From the NCBI GenBank assembly GCA_041745535.1, contig JBGTIS010000264.1, forward strand, positions 1 to 12,523: a stretch of 12,523 nt of DNA. The letters are read 5' to 3'. Positions 7,984-12,523 of this stretch are shown here, piece after piece (position 1 is the first letter of the stretch; each line of letters opens with the position of its first letter). Source of the DNA: JBGTIS01 sp041745535 (GTDB lineage Bacteria; Bacteroidota; Bacteroidia; Cytophagales; Cyclobacteriaceae). The notes below the pieces were generated by a model. It had not been told where the DNA came from and made no database searches. It was given only the letters and a program-made list of their open reading frames with translations. The position numbers were made by a program, and so were the translations under genes.

Positions 7984-9000
7984 TTACGGAGCATCTTTAT
8001 TTCTGAGAATAAGTATATTTCCCTCCTGATGGAGTTGTACATCTAAAGATGCCGATAATACTGTTAAAAAAGTATGTAGGTCGTTGGTTGGAATAGAACC
8101 GGTCAGGGTTTTTTCGGCCAATCCCGCATCTTTAAACTTCACTTTTATTCCGTAGTAATCTTCAACAATCTGGGCTATTTCTCGAAGGGAAGTATTATCC
8201 ATTATCAGTTTTTTCTCAGTCCAGGAAGAAAAAAGTTCAGGATCTACTATCTTCTTAACGAATTGCTGATGGGCTGCTGATAGTTCTACATATTCTCCCG
8301 GTTCCATGAATAGTTCTTCATCCTGGCTAAGCCTGGAATTCAGTTTTACCTTACCACTATTCAGTACTACCGTGGTCTTACCCCGTCGTTCATTCACATT
8401 AAACTGGGTACCTAACACCTCCACATTTACCTGTGAGGTATGTACTACAAACTGGGTCGGTAGTTTTGATGCCTGATTATGATTTATTTTCCTAATATGA
8501 AAAAAGGCTTCTCCATTGAGCCATACTTCCCGTAAGGGTTGTTTCTTCCAGTTAGCGGCATACTCCAGGGAAGAATTGGCATTTAAAGTTACTTCTGAAC
8601 TATCAGGCAACATAAAAGTGGCTGTTTCACCAAAAGCCGTCGTATAGCGCGTTGTTTCACCTCGGAAGAAAAAGTAATAAGTAATAGCAGCGAGCATCAT
8701 TAATGCAGTAAAAGAGGCTGCTATCCTCAACGAATAAGAATTGAACTTGCTGGATTTCCAATTACCTGAATCAATAACTTCCTCATGTAGGTTAAGCCTA
8801 CGGGCAAGATGATGGTAGGCAGTTTCTGCTTTTTGTGTTTCAGAAGTTGTCAAATGCCAATTCGATTGCATGGATTGTAATAATTGGCGATGGTCTGCAT
8901 GCTTAGCAAGCCAGGCATCCAGAGCTTGTTGTTCATCCGGATGAATTTCACCCGCGAGATACTTCAGAATAAGGTCGGTATAGTAATGTTTCTTTTCCAT
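7984..9000 (-). CDS. FecR-family anti-sigma factor with DUF4974-like C-terminal domain
   Basis: The 338-residue protein has the full FecR layout. The cytoplasmic N-terminal part (1 to about 88, with YLAGEIHPDEQQALDAWL at 14-31) should hold the sigma factor. A single membrane helix spans about 91-112 (LRIAASFTALMMLAAITYYFFF). The periplasmic FecR domain covers about 117-222, with FMLPDSSEVTLNANSSLEY (129-147), VWLNGEAFFHI (159-169) and VEVLGTQFNVNE (193-204). The tail (about 263-334, from KKLIMDNTSLREIAQIVEDY to NILILRN) is DUF4974, an STN-like fold. It would relay the state of the STN domain of the downstream SusC receptor across the inner membrane and control the sigma factor encoded 71 nt upstream. 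Gene order sigma, anti-sigma, susC, susD is the usual one. The start at 9000 gives a complete N-terminal domain. Confidence 0.93.
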   Translation of the reverse strand: MEKKHYYTDLILKYLAGEIHPDEQQALDAWLAKHADHRQLLQSMQSNWHLTTSETQKAETAYHHLARRLNLHEEVIDSGNWKSSKFNSYSLRIAASFTALMMLAAITYYFFFRGETTRYTTAFGETATFMLPDSSEVTLNANSSLEYAANWKKQPLREVWLNGEAFFHIRKINHNQASKLPTQFVVHTSQVNVEVLGTQFNVNERRGKTTVVLNSGKVKLNSRLSQDEELFMEPGEYVELSAAHQQFVKKIVDPELFSSWTEKKLIMDNTSLREIAQIVEDYYGIKVKFKDAGLAEKTLTGSIPTNDLHTFLTVLSASLDVQLHQEGNILILRNKDAP

Positions 9001-9071
9001 AATCTATCTATAAGACAAACCGGAAAGAAAAATCCACAGGTCGAAGCCTTAAATTTTTTTGAAGGTACGAT

Positions 9072-9692
9072 TTACGGTAGCAGAACGATAAGGATTAGAG
9101 ACTGCACCAGCAATGCAAAAAATATACTTTTGGTATGAGTCGCTAGTTTTTTTCTCAAATGCCGAAGCGCATTGGCCATATGTTTTTCCACCATGCTTTC
9201 AGAAATATTCATGCATTGGGCAATTTCCCTGTGTCGGGCTTTCTCGAAATATTTCATCATGAATACCTTTTTTGATTGGGTGGGCAAAGTATTGAGGGCG
9301 ACATGGAAGTCTTTATGCAATGCGTTAAAAATGAAAATCTTTTCAGGATTCTGATCGTCCGTAACCATATTTTCCAGTTCTTCCGGCAAAATGCGGGGTT
9401 GCCTGGCTTCTTTGGAAACGAGATTATAAGCCTGATTACGGCAGGCCTGATACAAATAATACTTTACTGAAGTTTTTATGACTATTTCATGTCTTTTTTC
9501 CCAGATTCTGGCAAATACTTCCTGTACTACTTCTTCTGCCAGCAATGTATCATGATGTAATAGAACTATAAAATGATAAAGTTTTTCATAATATCGTAAA
9601 AAAAGTATTTTAAAGGCTCCTTCCTTGTCCTCTTTTATTTTTTGGAACAAGGTTAAATCATCCTCTTCATCTATATAAAATACTGCGGCCAT
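9072..9692 (-). CDS. ECF RNA polymerase sigma factor, Bacteroidota family (FecI-like)
   Basis: The protein has 206 residues. Region 2 spans about 25-95, with FLRYYEKLYHF (31-41) and the helix LAEEVVQEVFARIWEKR (51-67) that contacts core polymerase and the -10 element. Region 4 spans about 127-183: LNTLPTQSKKVFMMKYFE (133-150) followed by the helix-turn-helix HREIAQCMNISESMVEKHMA (154-173) for -35 recognition. This matches the sigma-70 family expanded in Bacteroidota (TIGR02985 type). Its partner is the FecR-like protein encoded next, and the likely target is the susC/susD/enzyme operon downstream. An unusual-looking hydrophobic tail at 188-205 (SIFFALLVQSLILIVLLP from 189) could touch the membrane; similar tails occur in some family members as far as I recall. 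It is probably the first gene of its transcription unit. Confidence 0.93.
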   Translation of the reverse strand: MAAVFYIDEEDDLTLFQKIKEDKEGAFKILFLRYYEKLYHFIVLLHHDTLLAEEVVQEVFARIWEKRHEIVIKTSVKYYLYQACRNQAYNLVSKEARQPRILPEELENMVTDDQNPEKIFIFNALHKDFHVALNTLPTQSKKVFMMKYFEKARHREIAQCMNISESMVEKHMANALRHLRKKLATHTKSIFFALLVQSLILIVLLP

Positions 9693-9719
9693 TTTTAAAA
9701 GTAATAAATATTCCTATCA

Positions 9720-9749
9720 CAATTTGAAAATAAATCGCGTAATATCAAA
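9720..9749 (-). promoter_or_regulatory. Weak candidate Bacteroidota housekeeping promoter for the sigma/anti-sigma genes
   Basis: On the minus strand TTTG (9749-9746) and TCAAATTG (9727-9720) are separated by 18 nt. They resemble the Bacteroidota -33 (TTTG) and -7 (TAnnTTTG) elements, the second matching only 4 of 6 defined bases. The expected transcription start would fall about 20 nt before the sigma start codon, which is plausible. The region is very AT-rich, so chance matches are likely. Confidence 0.22.
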
Positions 9750-9759
9750 ATATCTAAAA

Positions 9760-9783
9760 TTCAATCAACTTTTCTCTATTGAA
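9760..9783 (-). terminator. Weak hairpin after the upstream susC/susD pair
   Basis: In the gene direction a 6-bp AT-rich stem (TTCAAT/ATTGAA, loop of 12 nt) is followed by TTTT, about 60 nt beyond the stop of the upstream susD. This could be an inefficient terminator separating the two operons in the 151-nt gap 9693-9843. The stem is short and AT-rich, so support is slight. I see no gene in this gap. Confidence 0.2.
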
Positions 9784-9843
9784 ATTAATAATGCTTTAGT
9801 TTGCAATTGACCAATGGGTTATGGCATTCAGTTCTTTCCTGCC

Positions 9844-11343
9844 TTAATATCCCACATTTTGTTCCAATCCCAACAGGTCGATTTCTCTTTGAGGTATGGG
9901 CAACAGTTTATCATTTTCTTTCCATCCCAGGCCATAATCACCTATTCCTTTCAGTGGGTCTGTTTGAGCAGTAGGTTGTAAGACTTGCTGTGCCAGCCCC
10001 CACCGAACCAAATCATAATAGCGATGTCCTTCAAAACCCAGTTCCACACGCCTTTCGTGTCTGATCGCGTTTAAAAGTTCTTCCTTCACGGTGGTATTCA
10101 CCATGGGTAAGGCTGTAGCTGGATCATTAGCTAGTGCCCGGGCCCTGGTTCTTACCTTTTCCAGGGTTGCCAGCGCTTCATTGGCATTGCCAAGTTCGGC
10201 ATTGGCTTCCGCTTTCCAAAGGAGGACATCAGCAAAACGTATTAAGGGAAAATCAACATATCCATCATCCTGAGGGCTTACGTTTACGAGCGTTTTTTTA
10301 AGATTGTATCCGGTAAAAATAGAAAAGGTAGATTTATAGATTAAGCCAGGCCACAATTCCTCCCCATCTAATGCCACAGTAGTATGTAGCCTTGCGTCAT
10401 CAGGCTCAAATTCGGCGACAAAATCTGCTGTTGGCTCATTAAATCCCCAACCTCCCGGTTCTCCCCTGGGAGCAAATACCACGTTGAGTATGGAACCTGC
10501 CATAGGATTCCGACCGGCATCGTGGCGTGCCGCAAAAATTATTTCACTGCCCATCTCACCCTGACCGTTAAAATTATCCGCGTAATTGGGTAACAGGCCA
10601 TAGCCTAAAGCTTCCACTTTAGCGATGGCATCCAATGCTTCCGTCCATTTTTTCTGGAAAATAAATGTTTTTGCCATTAGGGCGTAGGCAGCGCCCTGGG
10701 TAGCACGTTGGTAATTCTCCGCATCCCAACTCTCCGGTAATAAATCAACAGATTTCATAAGGTCACTTGCTATCTGGGCATATACTTCATCTACCGTATT
10801 TCTTTGGTCAGGATTCATTTTATTTTCTTCAGGAATTAACAAGGGAACACCTCCAAAATTCATTACTAACCGGAAGTAATAATAACCTCGGAGGAAATGG
10901 GCTTCTCCCTGGGCATTCTTCACCAATTGTGGATCTGCCCCAGGTACCTCCGGCATGGTAATGACCGTATTCGCCGCGGCAATTCCCTGATAGTTATACC
11001 GCCAGGTTGCCAACACATTGTCGTTGTCCGGGAATATCTGGAATGTTTGTAGCTTTCTCATATCTTCCTGGTCGCCTAAACTTCCTCCGGCTTTTACGGC
11101 ATCATCAGACATCACATCGCCGATAACCCAATCGCGGGGAATAGCTCCCCCATCTCCCCAATCCCATTGGCCACGGAAACGGTCAGTTAATGGCAAATAG
11201 GCCGCGTCAATGGCCAGTTTAATATCCGATGCATTGGTAAATACATTGGCATCGGTCAGAACTCCTTTCGGCGTGATTTCTAATTGGTTATTACAGGCAA
11301 ATAAGATAATGATGCCTATTATTGAAATTATCTTCGGTTTCAT
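9844..11343 (-). CDS. SusD/RagB-like nutrient-binding outer-membrane lipoprotein (pair 2)
   Basis: The protein has 499 residues with a lipoprotein signal ending in LFAC (Cys17). The N-terminal SusD-like region contains GEAHFLRGYYYFRLVMNFGG (146-165). The C-terminal RagB/SusD region contains FPLIRFADVLLWKAEANAEL (365-384), LEKVRTRAR (394-402) and HERRVELGFEGHRYYDLVRW (429-448). It ends with LLPIPQREIDL, the usual 'PIP..E' segment. It is the surface ligand-binding partner of the SusC receptor whose stop codon lies 4 nt upstream. It differs clearly from the SusD of pair 1 in its N-terminal half (a Gly/Trp-rich stretch GQWDWGDGGAIPRDW at 58-72), so the two probably bind different ligands or different parts of one polymer. 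No enzyme or regulator for this pair is in view. The next gene downstream is the sigma factor, 151 nt away. Confidence 0.95.
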   Translation of the reverse strand: MKPKIISIIGIIILFACNNQLEITPKGVLTDANVFTNASDIKLAIDAAYLPLTDRFRGQWDWGDGGAIPRDWVIGDVMSDDAVKAGGSLGDQEDMRKLQTFQIFPDNDNVLATWRYNYQGIAAANTVITMPEVPGADPQLVKNAQGEAHFLRGYYYFRLVMNFGGVPLLIPEENKMNPDQRNTVDEVYAQIASDLMKSVDLLPESWDAENYQRATQGAAYALMAKTFIFQKKWTEALDAIAKVEALGYGLLPNYADNFNGQGEMGSEIIFAARHDAGRNPMAGSILNVVFAPRGEPGGWGFNEPTADFVAEFEPDDARLHTTVALDGEELWPGLIYKSTFSIFTGYNLKKTLVNVSPQDDGYVDFPLIRFADVLLWKAEANAELGNANEALATLEKVRTRARALANDPATALPMVNTTVKEELLNAIRHERRVELGFEGHRYYDLVRWGLAQQVLQPTAQTDPLKGIGDYGLGWKENDKLLPIPQREIDLLGLEQNVGY

Positions 11344-11347
11344 AGTT

Positions 11348-12523
11348 TTAAAAGTTTAAGTTAACGCCTAACGTTACGGTACGGGATTTCGGATAGGTAC
11401 CCAAGTCAATTCCAATGGCTTTATCGCCTTCATTCAACGAGTTTTCATTACCGTATATTTCGGGATCTAATCCGGAATAGTTTGTAATAGTGAACAGGTT
11501 TTGGATATTAAGGTAAAGTCTGGCGCGCTGCATCCCTGCCTTTTCGATGAGCTCGGCTGGCAGGTTATATCCCAGCGATACATTTTTCAACCTTAAAAAT
11601 GACCCATCTTCCACATATCTGTCAGAAGGCCTTCTATTATTATTAGGATCAGCAGCAGTTACCCGGGGTACGCGGTTACTGGTGCCTTCGCCATGCCACC
11701 GATTTTCATACAGGTCAACCTTTGAGTTAAACCCACGGGCATCGAAGCTATTAATGATATGGTCCACTTCAGCATAAATATCGTTGCCTTGTACGCCATT
11801 AAAAAACAGGGAAAGATCAAAATTTTTATAACTGAAATTTGAAATCAGGCTGTAGGTGAAGTCAGGAAAGGGGTTTCCAATAATGGTCCGGTCATCGTCG
11901 TTGATGGTTCCATCATTATTTATATCCACAAACCGAATATCGCCGGGTTGGGCATCGGGATTCGGATAAGTATCCAAATCTTGCGCGTTCTGCAGAATGC
12001 CATTGGTTTTATAGCCAAAGAAGGAGCTTAATGGCTCATTTTCCCTTAATAGCACCTGGGCGCTGTTTACATTTATGATTCTTTCTTTGGCTTCTGCCAG
12101 GGAGGTTACCTTATTGTTAAAGGCCGACACGTTTACAGAGACATCGTAACCAAAGTTCCCCATATTTGTACCGCGGTAGGTAGCCGCGATGTCGAACCCT
12201 TTATTTTCAATGGAGGCTCCGTTTACAAACGGTGGTTCGGCGCTTCCGCTGGTATAAGAAACAGGCAACTGAATGAGGATATCCTCGGTTTTTTTAATAT
12301 AATAATCAAAAGAAAATAGCAACCTGTCACTAAAGACAGCAGCATCAACACCTATATCCGTTTGGGTGGTTGTTTCCCATTTCACATTTTCGTTTCCCGT
12401 TTTAACTTTTTCAAGCACACCCCTGGAGGTGCTATAAATGGTGGCGAAAGGGAAATTTCCGATCTCCTGATTGCCCAGTTTGCCCCAACTGCCTCTTATT
12501 TTAAGTTCAGAAAGCCAGTTTAC
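11348..12523 (-). CDS. SusC/RagA-like TonB-dependent receptor, C-terminal part (5' end beyond window, pair 2)
   Basis: The frame is open from the right window edge to a TAA at 11350-11348, giving 391 residues of a SusC barrel. Translation begins VNWLSELKIRGSWGKLGNQE at the edge, the same region as residues from about 766 of the SusC of pair 1, so roughly two thirds of the protein lies outside. A GTG at 12418 is internal and is not the start. Family marks include WETTTQTDIGVD, ASIENKGFDI, an EF-hand-like loop DINNDGTINDDD that may bind calcium, VEDGSFLRLKNVSLGYNLP, and a C-terminal VTLGVNLNF ending in Phe for BAM recognition. It should form a transporter complex with the adjacent SusD. Whether it has an N-terminal STN domain, and so depends on its own anti-sigma factor, cannot be seen. 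Confidence 0.93.
   Translation of the reverse strand, partial: VNWLSELKIRGSWGKLGNQEIGNFPFATIYSTSRGVLEKVKTGNENVKWETTTQTDIGVDAAVFSDRLLFSFDYYIKKTEDILIQLPVSYTSGSAEPPFVNGASIENKGFDIAATYRGTNMGNFGYDVSVNVSAFNNKVTSLAEAKERIINVNSAQVLLRENEPLSSFFGYKTNGILQNAQDLDTYPNPDAQPGDIRFVDINNDGTINDDDRTIIGNPFPDFTYSLISNFSYKNFDLSLFFNGVQGNDIYAEVDHIINSFDARGFNSKVDLYENRWHGEGTSNRVPRVTAADPNNNRRPSDRYVEDGSFLRLKNVSLGYNLPAELIEKAGMQRARLYLNIQNLFTITNYSGLDPEIYGNENSLNEGDKAIGIDLGTYPKSRTVTLGVNLNF

Noticed and set aside
9693..9843. A small gene or RNA in the 151-nt gap before the sigma gene
   Set aside because: No convincing frame or strong RNA structure is present; the segment is AT-rich and best explained as a promoter and possible weak terminator region.
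11348..12418. A separate gene starting at GTG 12418
   Set aside because: The same frame continues without a stop to the window edge and encodes the conserved SusC stretch SELKIRGSWGKLGNQE, so the GTG is internal.
1..12523. Mobile elements, CRISPR arrays, tRNA or rRNA genes
   Set aside because: No transposase or integrase motifs, no regularly spaced repeats and no RNA-gene sequences were recognised on either strand.

Overview
The window looks like a polysaccharide- or glycan-utilisation region from a Bacteroidota genome, probably of the Cytophagales, Chitinophagales or Sphingobacteriales type. The evidence is two SusC/SusD outer-membrane uptake pairs, an ECF sigma factor of the Bacteroidota-specific family, a FecR-type anti-sigma factor with a DUF4974-like tail, lipoprotein signals, and start codons without recognisable Shine-Dalgarno sequences. 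All eight genes lie on the minus strand, so the region is transcribed from right to left. I see no RNA genes, mobile elements or CRISPR arrays.

Right part (12523 to 9844): the C-terminal barrel portion of a SusC-like receptor enters from the window edge, and a complete SusD-like lipoprotein follows 4 nt later. This is the end of an upstream uptake operon. No regulator or enzyme for it is visible here.

Middle part (9843 to 2934): after a 151-nt AT-rich gap come an ECF sigma factor, a FecR-like anti-sigma factor, a long SusC-like receptor with an N-terminal STN signalling domain, and a SusD-like lipoprotein. This is the standard Bacteroidota cell-surface signalling layout. Ligand on the SusC/SusD transporter is sensed through the STN domain by the periplasmic part of FecR, which then controls the sigma factor. 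A 9-bp inverted repeat between the anti-sigma gene and susC may uncouple regulator expression from transporter expression.

Left part (2956 to 1): two secreted enzymes follow. The first is a TIM-barrel protein resembling GH29 alpha-L-fucosidases, with an N-terminal beta-sandwich; its start overlaps the end of susD by 23 nt. The second is a right-handed beta-helix lipoprotein, GH141-like in my reading, whose C-terminus lies beyond the left edge. Together, sigma, anti-sigma, SusC, SusD and two enzymes form one plausible self-regulated locus. A fucose-containing glycan is a reasonable but unproven guess for the substrate.

The families are known ones. The points most worth following up are the altered fucose-site motif in the GH29-like enzyme, the pairing of two possible fucose-active enzymes, the hairpin before susC, and the hydrophobic tail on the sigma factor.
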